Origin: Gnetum montanum
Taxonomy: Eukaryota > Streptophyta > Gnetopsida > Gnetales > Gnetaceae
Assembly: GCA_015680685.1 (NCBI GenBank)
Contig: MNCI01023827.1
Span: 216,843 to 280,842 of the forward strand
Direction of reading: 5' to 3'
Length of the DNA stretch: 64,000 nucleotides
Below the pieces are notes generated by a model, which saw nothing but the letters and a program-made list of their open reading frames with translations, ran no database searches and was not told the origin of the DNA. Positions within the stretch are counted from its first letter, which is position 1, and each line of letters opens with the position of its first letter. Shown in pieces: positions 11,050 to 21,719 of this stretch. The position numbers and the translations under genes are program-made.

Positions 11050-12963
11050 GTGTAAACACCCTAGACTCCTGCAGATGTGAGATTACTGGACAACATCCCT
11101 TAGAATGGTCATATTGACATATCTCACATTCACCATCATTATTTGTATCCAAATCCACAACCTATTCAATGATGGTAGCTTTGCCCTTACCTTTGTTATG
11201 TGCATATTCAGTTTCTTTCTTTTTTCTCCTTTCTTGATCACTACCTAGTCCCCTAGACTCCTCTACTATTTTGAGAACGATTTGAAATCTATTATCTAGG
11301 GAGTCTCACATTTGGTCCACCTTGGCCGATACTTCTAATGCAAGTTTTTGAATGGGCAAGGTTTTCCTATTTACCATCTCTTCAAGTGGTGACTCTTATT
11401 CATCATCACAAAATCTAACTCCCTTCTTTCGAAGGGAAGGATCTCTGTTGTATTCCTCTGCACTCTCTCTTTTCCTTAACTCACCTTCCTCCTTGGCAAT
11501 TTTCTCCAACAATCTTTGTACTTGATGGGCTCTAAGCTCGGAGAGTCTTCCTTGGGCATAAGTTCCAAGGGTTCTTCATGTTTTGTGCCTAATTCCATCT
11601 ACGAGATTGCATAGTTGTTCCCTCTATGAGTAACTATGGCCAGGGAAATTATGTAATAATTCATAATATCGCCCCATGGCAGCATCTAAGGGTTCGTGTC
11701 CTCCTTGTTTCCATCCTTGGATTTGCTTCCGCAAGTTGGACACTCGGGAGTACATTTGATACTTATCATTGAACAGTTCTAACATGATACTCCATTGGTG
11801 AATGGATTCCGGTTCTAAGGACCAGTACTAGCTTTCCGCTTCCTTGATTAGTGTCCATGAAAACAACTTGAGTTTTTGCCATTCATTTTCTATGTTTTGC
11901 AAGGCACATGCATCGTGAAATGCTTGCAAATGATTTTGAGGATTAGTGTTGTATCCCCCTTCAAATCGTGGGATATTGTTCATGTCCAATATTTTGATCC
12001 TACTGTCTTTTTGGTGCCTTGTTGGGATTCTAACAGCCTTAGTTATATCTAGCATACTTCGGGTAGCAAGTTGGGGTTCATCGTGATCGTATTCTCTATG
12101 GCGTCTATGATGCCTATGTTGTTCCCTTCTCTCCCTTCTTTCGCAGTGTATTTCTCTAGAATGCCCTTGTCCTCTTTCTTGATTGTTTTGTCTATTATTC
12201 CTATTTTGCCTACCATTATCCTCAGGGTCTTTCCCTCTGCGACTGTGTTCCGATCTTGAAGGAGAGGGGGAAGGAGATGATGGAGGTGAAGAGGGAGGAG
12301 GACTGCCACCATGATGATGCTTGCTACCTTCTCTTCGGTGTTCACGACCTCAATCATGGTTATGATCAAAATGTCTATCTTTGTCATGTGTTCGTGTTCG
12401 TTTTTTGGACCCTTTATGTCCATTAGTACCAGAATTGGGGTTATGGATAGTTGAGTGAAGATTCTAATACACAACCCCTTGACTGAAGTCAACGAGAGGA
12501 ACATCATTTTGTGGAAGACCTCCTAAGGTAGGTTCACCACCCTTATTTTCACCTATGACATATGGGACATCCTGCAACCACTTCCCCTTCATAGATTTAT
12601 GATGTCTCTCCTGTGTAAGTCCCTTTGATGTTGTGCCTCCATGGGTCAATACTCTCTCGAGTCATGTTCATGCACAACGTACTCTGCCTGTAAGTGTTGC
12701 ATACCAATTTGTGTGAGAGCACAAAGAAGCATGCTTGGGACTGAACGATCGAGAGGTAACACTATGTTACCTTCTAAATCATGCCAACACAACTATTCAT
12801 CCTAGTGAAGGATAAAGGTAAAGTTTAGTATATACTCATTGGGATGAACATATACCACACAAAACTGTTGGGGCATTGATGGGTCATCATGTGTACTCCA
12901 CCTTTGATTGTTTGTTGTGTCAGACCTATGCGGTGAAACACTCTCATAAGAAGGAGGAGACAT
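11050..12963 (-). pseudogene. Element A gag (broken)
   Basis: It starts near ATG 12963 (MSPPSYESVSPHRSDT) after the primer-binding site. A basic, serine-rich stretch covers about 12.1-12.5 kb. The gag core is at about 11.5-12.06 kb (MLDITKAVRIPTRHQKDSRI, NEWQKLKLFSW, MLELFNDKYQ). At about 11.06-11.15 kb is a zinc-knuckle-like CEICQYDHSKGCC, spacing C-X2-C-X3-H-X3-C. Gag forms the particle that packages element RNA. Many stops are present. Confidence 0.85.
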
Positions 12964-13088
12964 GATTAATTCTTTAGTGTGTGATACTTTTCTTTTCTCT
13001 TTTCTAATAATTTTAAGATAACCAACCCTAAGTGTGTGTTCCAATGATGGGAAGATTCCTAAGTTCTAATTAGCACACAAACAACAAA

Positions 13089-13107
13089 GTCCCTGGCAAC
13101 GACACCA
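13089..13107 (-). promoter_or_regulatory. Primer-binding site of element A
   Basis: On the minus strand it reads TGGTGTCGTTGCCAGGGAC, immediately inside the 5' LTR after one A/T. It resembles the tRNA-Asp-type site known from Athila elements; the tRNA assignment is from memory of that family. Confidence 0.85.
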
Positions 13108-13108
13108 A

Positions 13109-13912
13109 TGATGAGCGGTGAGGTACCCCTACGCTCAACCATATGAATATGAGCGTTACGCATGATCTAGTCAAACTCCAAGGACTAAGTGCTTATGCAC
13201 CTTTACAGAACAAGGATGGGTTGGGCAATTGTTGTCTTCCCAAGCCTACTCATATGGCACGATTGTATGGTTAAGTAAACTTGAGGTATATGATTTTTAT
13301 GCTTTTTTATGTTTTATGTCCTGGTGCTAAAGAGGGAAGAAGTGAATTAATTGAATAACTAATTTAAATTAACTAATCAGCTAGGTCCTAACTAGTCCTA
13401 ACACCAACATTTGTTCTCACTTTCCGTACACATCCTGAACCAGTGCAACACGATTGGGATTACCAAATGCTAATCGTTACTAGGTTACCAAGTGTTCCAT
13501 GCATGCTTAAAGCGGTCATACTGAGTGTGCTTACTTGTGAAAATTAACGAATCAATAAAAGCAACGTTAAATAATTAATGAAAGCATTAAAGAACTGTAA
13601 ATAACATTAAGGGTGAGAGATAAGTTATTCTGAATGCTGTAAGGTTTATCATAAAGTTCATTTTTATTTCTGGACACAAGGTGTGCTCAGGTACACAATG
13701 CTTAAATAAAGATCTATTTGCTTTATGACTCCTACTACAGGCACTCTAAAATAATTCTAACTTTGAGAGGGAGAAACTGCAAGAGTTCGGGTAAGAGACT
13801 AAGAACTAACTGCCAAACCAAGTGTGCCCATCTCTTATTTATAGGCAACAAGACAGGTCCTGATATTCGATGTCCGATATTGCATGGCAAGATCCGATAT
13901 CACAACTCATCA
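13109..13912 (-). repeat. 5' LTR of element A
   Basis: 804 bp, paired with 4097-4904. TATA box TATAAATA on the minus strand at 13836-13843; the GATATC-like array lies between it and the outer end. An aataaagat sequence further in probably marks the RNA 3' end. Confidence 0.92.
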
Positions 13913-13917
13913 ATGAT

Positions 13918-14640
13918 GGACAATATTATTGAAAATTTATATTACCATTGTCTATTGGATCTTCCTTGCATACAAAATTTGGTATTTTGTGATAGCTTTT
14001 TGATGCTACCTTGAATCTGTTTGCTATTTTAACTTCAAAAATAGATGTTGAAAGTGATGTAAATGTTGTTAAGACTAAGATCATTATCTCTTTATTTTTT
14101 AAGGCATTAATTGTAAGGTTGTATATCTTGAGTAGATACCCCTTGAAATTATAAAGCTTTTTCTTTCCATTATTTTTACTTAGTGTTAAGCATGTGATGT
14201 ACTTTAAATTATTTCCTTGTTATTAATAATTCTTTTAGGGTCCAACACCCACTAAGTATGCACTAAACTACAAGATGTTCATTATCAAATGAATAATCTA
14301 GTATAAACAAATGTTGTAATTATGTATAATTATAAAATCAATGATATAATTGTTGTAAGATTCTTAATGAAAAGGAACACTAGAACAAGTAGCATAGTTC
14401 TTGAAAACCTTTAAGGATTTTTCATGAAATACTTAAGCTAGTGACTTCGAAGGTATATTAACATATCATTGTAAAGCTAGTAGAAAGGAAGTAAGTGACA
14501 TTGTGACAATAAAGAGAGGCAAAGAGAAGTTGATGTTATTACCCTCCCCAAACTATTAAACTCACACTATGTTTACAACAAGATTTAGTAATGTCTTAGT
14601 GATTGGCATGACCTTTCCCTCTCATCAATGAGTTATGTTC
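13918..14640. other. Unassigned AT-rich DNA
   Basis: Right flank of element A. Nothing recognisable; it may be the decayed upstream part of the LINE that follows. Confidence 0.45.
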
Positions 14641-15600
14641 TGCTCACCAAGAACGTTATGTTGATGATTCCCATAAATGTCACTACTAATCTTGCATCAT
14701 CATAGATCTTTGTTGTAAAGGTTGATGCCTTGGTCAGGACCTTTATGTGGCAAGCATCTAATAACCATAAGAAGGTTCACCTTATCAATTGTGATATCCT
14801 TGCTAAACCTAAGACTTGCGATAATGTTTGTCTCTCCCTCTTCACTCTTATTGTTTTCAAAAGGCAAGCTCAATTGGCAATTAAATGGTTGTATGATTAC
14901 CCCTTCCAATCGTTACAACACATCATCCTTACCACCAAATATTCATCTGTTTGGTCCTAGCAATTTGCAAATCCCTCTTGATTCTTCCAATAATCACTAG
15001 CTATGTGGAATTCTACATTCTCTTAGCTTACTTAGACTAACCCAATACCACACATGTATTCCTCTAACATATGTTCCACCTTGAGTTAAATAATTACTCC
15101 CAATGGTCTGAGGTCACATCTTGGATTATCAATCAATGGGATCCCACTTTGCAAGATTTTTATAATGTTAACATCATTTTTAGGTTTGATTGTCCTTCTT
15201 TGTCGAGGCCCACCACCATGATCAAGTACCTCATCTATTATCCACCTATAAGCAAAATTAATCTACCATTACTAGTGAGGCCCATACACACTTTCCTTAG
15301 GCAATTAAATTATTTGTCAAAGGGAAGTTTCATTAGTAACATTGGGAGTGAATTTCTTCCTATGATGACATGAACACAAAAATACACTTGACATATATTG
15401 ATTATTTCCCATGTTTAGATGTTCATGTAGTTGCTAGTGCAGGATGCATTGCTATGTGGGATAACCTCAAAAAGCATGCCTTCCATAGTCCAAGTAGATG
15501 TGTCCTCTACATGCACAAGGAGGAGACTATATGTCATCTCTTTCATGATTGTACTTTCATTATTACAACCTATTAGAACTTTTAGAAGATGGCTTAATAT
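14641..15600 (+). pseudogene. LINE (L1-like) ORF2 C-terminal fragment
   Basis: Three decayed frames on the + strand together resemble the end of a plant LINE ORF2. First comes FMWQASNNHKKVHLINCDIL, the region after the RT core. Then come LAKPK, CDNVCLSLF and KRQAQLAIKWL. At 15430-15560 there is AMWDNLKKHAF and SRCVLYMHKEETICHLFHDC, the zinc-binding motif found at the RT C-terminus. Stops and frameshifts separate them and no RT catalytic core is present. The source element is on the same strand as HCF101. Confidence rests on motif order, not on a search. Confidence 0.6.
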
Positions 15601-16149
15601 TCCTAATATTTTTACTATAGATCATTCAATAATCTCATCAATGACAAATTTCATGTTGCCTTGTGCTATGCACTCCTCTATTGGTTATTATGGTGGCATT
15701 ATAATGAATTATTTTTCAAGATGTCCATTGTATCTAGCCTAACCAACTTGTTGTTGATATATTGCATCTTGGAGGTGAATGCATCCATTTCATATTTTTC
15801 CTAGCTCATCTTACCATAGATTGATATATTGTTTTGAGGGAGATAAGGGACACTAAAGACATGCATAAATCTACATCATAGCTTATTTTCATTCTAAATG
15901 GATGGAAGAAAATTTTTTTTTCTTCTATACCTTCATGTTTGGTCTTGCTATAGTGGTGCTTTGCATATGGAATGGCAAATGATTATTATCAACGATTGTA
16001 GGGTGTTAGCGATATTAGTGGACATCACTTGTGTCATGGACCTTCCAATTACGAGCATCCCTTTCCGTAAGGATATGTCCACCAACATTGAAGTTGTGAA
16101 GAGCTTCTCTAGCAGTACCCTTATAAACACTACAATACTAACGATGTTA
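15601..16149. other. Unassigned DNA between LINE fragment and element D
   Basis: No recognisable gene. An open frame at 15898-16224 runs into the LTR of D and is not conserved. This is the left flank of the D insertion; the right flank resumes at 43772. Confidence 0.45.
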
Positions 16150-16154
16150 GCACT

Positions 16155-17017
16155 TAATGAACAGTTACATATTCCAACACTTAACCATACAAGTCATAAG
16201 TATTCACATACAACTAGATTGTAATATGCAGATAGATAATGTAAGTATACAAGTAAGTTAATGTTGAGTTCATGATCATTGTCTTTTCACTTAAAGTTAG
16301 CAAGTAGCAAATCATATGGTTTAAGTCTTAGTGAGATACATGATGAACTGATGTTGTTTGACTTTAAGTAGGCTAAGTATGAACATGATGTAAATGAAAA
16401 TGAATTCTAATTCTTGGTACAATGGAAATATAAATATATTCTATCCTATGGTGATAAGGATATGTTCTTGGTTTTCCATAGATGTCCTAAGCTGTTGTAA
16501 CTATTATTGGGATTACCAAGCAATTTTACCACTAAGTGAATCAAGCAAAGTCACTACAGGGTTACCAAAAAATTACACTTTATGTTCAAAACTAGTTGTG
16601 CTTAGTCTGCCTTCCTAATAGAGATTGGAATAGTAAATCATTCAAGGAATGTAAATGACCTAGTAAAAGTAAACATGATGGAAAGTAAATCTATGCTAAG
16701 TGAGATGCTGTAATGATGAATAGCAATCTCAATCTTTATTTCCATTCATGAATTGTGTCTATGAATAATCCAGTTGAATAAAGATTCTGTACAACTATAA
16801 TTCACCACATTGTAAGTATTCACTCTAATTCTAACATTACAAAAACAAGCTATAAGAATTTCGCTAAATGTTAGGCAACACCTGTATTTTCAACATGATG
16901 GTGGGTTGGTATTTATAGGAAAGACCATGATCCTCTACATTGTATCTATGATGAGGTATGTAGAGCTAAGATATCATAACTACAATATCATAGCTTACAT
17001 GATAAAGTGTTTAACCA
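16155..17017 (-). repeat. 3' LTR of element D
   Basis: 863 bp, collinear with 42899-43771: shared aatgttgagttcatgatcat, cttggttttc-type segments and a TATA-like tggtatttatagga on the + strand near 16908. It starts TAATGA where the partner has TGATGA. It is bounded inside by tacccccatg (17018-17027), the complement of the purine run seen in A and B. Confidence 0.85.
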
Positions 17018-17087
17018 TACCCCCATGAATGATTAAAAACTCATCCTCAAGTTCAAACAAAAAGAGGATAGAGCTCCTTACAAACTT
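17018..17087 (-). other. Last bases of element D before its 3' LTR
   Basis: On the minus strand it reads like the end of C before its 3' LTR: tttgtaagga, then a T/C stretch, then gatgagttttt, then the purine run. The 4.25-kb insertion begins immediately beyond. Confidence 0.75.
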
Positions 17088-17567
17088 GTGGGTGTTGGCA
17101 CATTTTGGCCATTTAATGGAGCAAGTTTTATGAGGTTGTGATGCTTTAAGAGGAGCTATACATTTTAACAAAAAAACGGTACTTTGGGAGACTTGCTGTG
17201 CTTTCAGAACTACATAATTCCATCATCCAGAATATACAAACTTACTTAACCAAGCTCTTGTTGTTCAGTTAGCTCTAAACTTTGGTCACAAATGAGTTTC
17301 TATCATTGACATTGATGTACGTTATGGCAATAAAACATCAAATAGGTTTTATGACCCATATGCTATCCTCATAGTCTCTTTTTAGCATGAATCATGGCTC
17401 TTGGGGATCTTCACATCTCTGGCATGAAGCTTTTTAGGCCGAATTCATCAGAAGTGTGCCACTGATGAGTTTGTGGAACATAAGCTTATTATTTACATGG
17501 TTATATATTGTTCATACGTTGTCCAACATATGAGGCAGCATGTGAGACAAAAAAGCTAATAACCCGG

Positions 17568-18438
17568 TGATAAGCGGCTAGGTACCCCTACGCCCAACCA
17601 TGCGAATCGCGGGCGTTCACACGCAACTTGGTTGAATTCCATAGACTGTAAGCACTTAACATACACCAGACTTTTAATTAGCAAAACCCTTTGTTAGAAT
17701 GGTCGTTGTCCTCTCAACCTCACTTGTGATGTTCTGATTGCGATGGTTAACTGAGATTGAGGCAACTGATTTTTATGGCTTTTTACTTTTATCTTCTAGT
17801 TTTTAATTCTCGTAACGGAAAGTAAGGAATGAAATACTATGTAATCTATAATTATCCTAATCTAGGTTCTAACTCTTCCTAGCATAAGTATCCGATCCCA
17901 TCTTCCGTGCACATCCTAAGCATCCCCTAAACAATACTGGGTTACTAGATGCTAAGCATCACTGGGTTGCCAAGTGTTGGGTTTATGTTGGAAATGGTCG
18001 TACTTATGGTTCCTACGAACTATAAACGAGCGATAGCAATTAAAATAATAACAAGATAAACTTAAGAACTATTAAAGCATATAAATGTTTAAACTATTAA
18101 ATGCATTAAATGACTAAGTCCAATTGCAGCAAGGAATGATTGAAAAGCTTGTCTTTATTGCTGTTCAAGCCAATGGGCTCAGGTACATTAGTGCTCGAAT
18201 AAAGAGCCAGATACCTTTCTTACACCTACTGCGGGCACTTGGAAAATATTCTAACTTTTACGAGAACAAACTACAAAAGCTTCACTACAATTGACAAAAA
18301 GGTACCTAAGAGAGGTGGAAGCCCTCTTATTTATAGGCTGGAATAGGCTTTGCGTAAACGGGGCCATGTTGACGCATGGAAGGATGTGTTGACGGGGCCA
18401 CGTCGACATGAACACATCGACCAATTGACACTTCATCA
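17568..18438 (-). mobile_element. Solo LTR, family G, nested in the 4.25-kb insertion
   Basis: 871 bp, starts tgataagcggctaggtaccc and ends cttcatca. Flanks CCCGG (17563-17567) and CCTGG (18439-18443) are a 5-bp target duplication with one transition. It is related to 1530-2430. On the minus strand the region before its TATA (cctataaataagagg, + strand near 18330) holds repeats built on gtcgac/gacgc rather than GATATC. Confidence 0.82.
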
Positions 18439-18648
18439 CCTGGTCAACAATGCCCACACATTCCCACATGTAATTCTCATACACTGCAAAGGGTATGAGG
18501 CAGTGTGTGAAACATAAGCCATTCATTGACATGGTCAACATGGCCCAAATGCTAGGAAATTAACCCCCACATGCTCTGAACATGGCCAATGGTGTCCACA
18601 CATTATGGAAATAGCCCCACAAGCCATCACTAAGCTCATTTCTTGTTG

Positions 18649-18692
18649 TTCTTCCCTTGTTACACGTATTTTCTTCCCTTGTTACACGTATG
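18649..18692. repeat. 22-bp tandem duplication at the tubulin fragment start
   Basis: ttcttcccttgttacacgta starts at 18649 and again at 18671. It lies exactly where the tubulin similarity begins. Confidence 0.85.
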
Positions 18693-19255
18693 CTGGACCA
18701 GGAGCCTGACACCATGGACTCCATCTGAGCTGGCCCGATAACTTCAAGATTAGCCAGTCCGGCACTGGGCATAACTGGGGTAAGGGTCGCTACATTGAAG
18801 GCACCAAGCTCATCAACGTCTTCCTCGCTATCATACGCAAGGAGGCCAAGAATTGCAATTACCTTCAAAGGATTCCAAGTTTGTCACTTGCTCAGCAGAG
18901 GCATGGGATTTGACATTGCAAGTCTATTAATCTTGAAGATCTATGAGGAGTATCTCGATCACATGATGCTGACGTTCTTGAGTGTTTGCGACATCCCTCC
19001 TAGGGGTTTGTTAATGGTGTTTGACTTCATCGGCAAATCCACATCCATTCAGGAGGTCTTCAAGTATGGCAGCGAGCAATTCACGATCATCCACAGAATA
19101 GCTTTCTTGCACTGGTACACAGGCAAGAGTATGGACGAGATGGAGTTCAATGAGACTGATAGCAACATGAATGATCTGCTCTCTGGGTATCAGCAGTACC
19201 AGGATACTACTACTGATGAGCATGCTGACTTCAAACATGAGGAGAAGGAACTCCG
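18687..19255 (+). pseudogene. Beta-tubulin retro-pseudogene fragment, internally deleted
   Basis: Part one (about 18687-18984) reads as the beta-tubulin segment from the EPGTMDS region through RPDNF, GQSG, RKEAKNC, the GFQVCH segment and [14 protein letters not shown]. Part two (about 18984-19255) reads as the C-terminal segment [35 protein letters not shown] and SNMNDL...YQQYQD, ending in a decayed acidic tail. Roughly 170 central codons are missing at a joint where both parents share Ser-Val. The NTP-binding loop GGGTGSG is degraded. Frameshifts and stops rule out a product. No intron is seen where plant beta-tubulin genes usually have their first, so it probably came from an mRNA. It sits inside the 4.25-kb insertion, next to solo LTR 17568-18438. 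Confidence 0.88.
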
Positions 19256-19286
19256 TGACGTGTATGGTTTCCAACATAATTTTTGA

Positions 19287-20010
19287 CATCTTGCAACTAT
19301 GTTCTAGCACGAAATTTGCATTTAAGATCTGGGCATCATTTATGGAACTACAGTGATTTCTTGGTCAAGTTTAGTTATTCTAATGACTGCTCACTCTATT
19401 AATAATTTTATTGGTGGACTAGTATGGAGATACCTTGATGCATAGGAGAAATAAAAACACTAAGGTTTCATGCTTTTCCGCATTACTTTTGGTTGAATAA
19501 TGAAGGGAAAGTAGAAGATATGTGGATGGAAAACTAGCAACGCGATGAGGAGGAGAAGGAGGCTAGAAGAGGAGGAGAGCTCATGTGGATGGCGGGAGTA
19601 GCTACAGTAGTGAAGGTTCTCATGATTCCATGTTATTGCAGGAGCGATATGGAGGTCCACTGCCACTGGCTTGCTCTCACACATAGCCTTCCTTTCTCCA
19701 CCTGGTATAAGCCCTCAACCTCGCCCTGGACTTTATATTACCCTCCGTTGTTCACCTGGTTTGAGAATTTTTTCGCTTTATTCTTGCATTTTATGGATTT
19801 GAAGATTACAAATTGAGTGCAAGGCCACGATAGTCATGTTTTGAAGACTATCAGTCATGGTGGCCAATGGAGTCCATTTCTATGCAATTTGTCTTGAAGT
19901 CGCAAATTGTCCATGGCAGCGACGTTTGGTGTTCCTCTGCGTCCTATGGTCATTGACGCTAGTCACGGTGGATGGACACTTGGGACCTGTAGTAATGTTT
20001 GTAACTAACC
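19287..20010. other. Unassigned part of the 4.25-kb insertion
   Basis: It holds a purine-rich stretch (about 19550-19590) and a less AT-rich stretch (about 19630-19760). No family is recognised; captured gene pieces are possible but not shown. Confidence 0.4.
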
Positions 20011-20016
20011 TCAATT

Positions 20017-20129
20017 TCTCATGATGTTGTAACTACCCAATAAGATACTTGGGGACTATACCTTTTTAATCTCTCATGATGTTGTAACTACCCAATAAGA
20101 TACTTGGGGACTATACCTTTTTAATCTCT
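20017..20129. repeat. 55-bp tandem duplication
   Basis: Two nearly identical copies starting tctcatgatgttgtaactac (20017 and 20072). A third partial relative (aatctcccattatgtttataac) follows near 20160. Confidence 0.9.
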
Positions 20130-20203
20130 ATGGTACTTATAACTTGGTTGTAACTAACCTTAATCTCCCATTATGTTTATAACTACCCAAAAGCCACTAT
20201 AAA

Positions 20204-20213
20204 AAGATCTTCA
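20204..20213 (+). promoter_or_regulatory. TATA-like site ctataaaaag
   Basis: ctataaaaag occurs just downstream of the tgtaactaccc repeats, an arrangement often seen in Copia LTR promoters. No matching second LTR was found, so the role is uncertain. Confidence 0.35.
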
Positions 20214-20390
20214 AGCGTAGAATAAGGGGAGGAAAAAATCAAAAAGTCATATTGAAGATTACTTGTAAAAATTGTTTGCTAATTGCATCATCAATTTAGT
20301 TTCTTTGTTTAAATTTTATGAGTTCTTTTCTTCTCATTTTTAGATAGTATTGTGCTTGGCATTTAATTTTGGAATTTTTGATTACTCTTA

Positions 20391-20850
20391 TAGCTCTATT
20401 TTTTGCACAATTCTATACTCTTATTTGTCTGCCATATAAGAGCTTATGTTGTATTTTAAAAAGCATCTTGAGCAATTTAATAGTAATGTCTTTATGAAAT
20501 TGCCTATTTGAGTCTAAAGGGTCTAGAAAATCTTTGATATTTTGAGCTGACTTGAAATAGCTTTGGTTTTTAAAGTCTTTTTCTTAATGTTTCAATCTTG
20601 AAATTGTTAAATCTCTTCTAATAGCTCTATTATTTACAATTCTTGACAACTATTTACCTAGCCAAATAATAGCTTGTATTTGTTCGTTTATAAAGCATTT
20701 TGGTAGTTTAATAAGAGTGTCTTTTACGAAATTGCTTGTTGAGCTCAGAGAATTTGGACAATTTATAACACTTTAGATTGAATTGGAATAGTTTTATTTC
20801 AAAGTGTTTTCTCATGTTCAATTTATCGCACTTAAATGTTTGAAATTTCA
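20391..20850. repeat. Diverged tandem duplication of about 231 bp
   Basis: tagctctatt starts both copies (20391 and 20622). Shared landmarks in the same order are attt(g)cc..a.ataagagctt, aaagcat.tt..g.a.tttaataa, ttt.cgaaattgc, gaatt/acttgaaatagct and ttctcatgtt/ttcttaatgtt. Copies differ at many sites, so the duplication is old. Confidence 0.75.
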
Positions 20851-21719
20851 TACAAATTTGCTTTTCTTTCTTCTTTTCTTTTAAAATCCATTGAATCTCA
20901 CTTTATTTCTAATTTTTTTGCAGATCTTTTTCTTTAAGGTAAACTAGGAGTAGATTTTTGCAAAATTGTACTTAAGCATTTTGGTGAAATTTTATTTGTT
21001 TCAAGCAACGTACTATAGGGACGATATAGACTAAGTGACATGGCAAAATAGGAATCCTTAACAACTCATAGTATTCAACAAGGTTAGCTAAATTTCTATT
21101 ATAACAACCAGTTACAATTTCATACACAAACTCAATCATTTCAGCATTCATAATAGCAAACACACATTTATGATTAGTTCACTCTATTGCAACTGAGTTT
21201 ATTTGGAGGTATTTGGGCCTTGGTGTTTCCAAAGATCAAAAAACACCTAAACTCAAGTTTGAAGGAACATCTTCGTTATCCGTGATTCCAGTCATGTGAT
21301 TGAAGGAAAACGTTGGTAGTTCCAAATGGTTGCCAACAGTGGGGTTATGTAGACTTTGACATTATGACACATATTTACATAATTGACTCTACTATGAATG
21401 TTGCATTGTGGTTTGAGTGGTGTTACAAAATTATCATGCAATGCATGATTGATACATATGACAAAAACAAAATAAAATTAAATAGAGAAAAATTAAGCTT
21501 GATGTAGTTGTCTTCATGTTCCACATGGTGGTGGCTCCTCCATTGGCTTCTTTTGCTTATCGTTAGGCTTCTAAACTAATATATGATCAACAACACTCTA
21601 AGATTCTCTTCTTTTGATCTAGGATCATGTACCATCCACGTGAATTTAGTGATGTTGGTTGGAGTCGATACTACCCAAGGACATGGCAATTTTAGAAACA
21701 TCTTATTTGCTTTGATGTA

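Larger units (their letters stand above)
4097..13912 (-). mobile_element. Element A: full-length Ty3/gypsy retrotransposon, Tat/Athila-like
   Basis: An intact structure of 9816 bp lies between perfect 5-bp target duplications ATGAT (4092-4096 and 13913-13917). On the minus strand the order is 5' LTR, primer-binding site, gag, zinc-knuckle-like motif, protease, RT, RNase H, integrase, a noncoding 3' region, a purine run (catgggggta) and 3' LTR. The two LTRs differ by several percent over the part I compared, mostly by transitions. Stops and frameshifts break every gene. RT and integrase also have changed catalytic residues, so the copy is not autonomous now. It belongs to the same family as element B on the opposite strand. 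Confidence 0.93.
17093..21338. mobile_element. 4.25-kb insertion of uncertain class with TG...CA ends
   Basis: The segment starts TGTTGGCA, ends TGCCAACA, and is flanked by perfect 5-bp duplications GTGGG (17088-17092 and 21339-21343). The element D sequence on each side matches element C. The ends can be read as a 16-17 base imperfect inverted repeat. Ends and target length suit an LTR retrotransposon, but I could not find two matching LTRs inside, so it may be one very long solo LTR, a decayed Copia element or another type. It contains a beta-tubulin retro-fragment, tandem repeats, a TATA-like site and a nested solo LTR (17568-18438). Confidence 0.75.

Noticed and set aside
15898-16224. 108-codon open frame on the + strand
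   Set aside because: It crosses the boundary of the element D LTR and has no family resemblance.
18795-19286. 163-codon open frame as an intact novel gene
   Set aside because: Only part of it is coherent: the frame joins two distant beta-tubulin segments and starts in a shifted frame of the same pseudogene.
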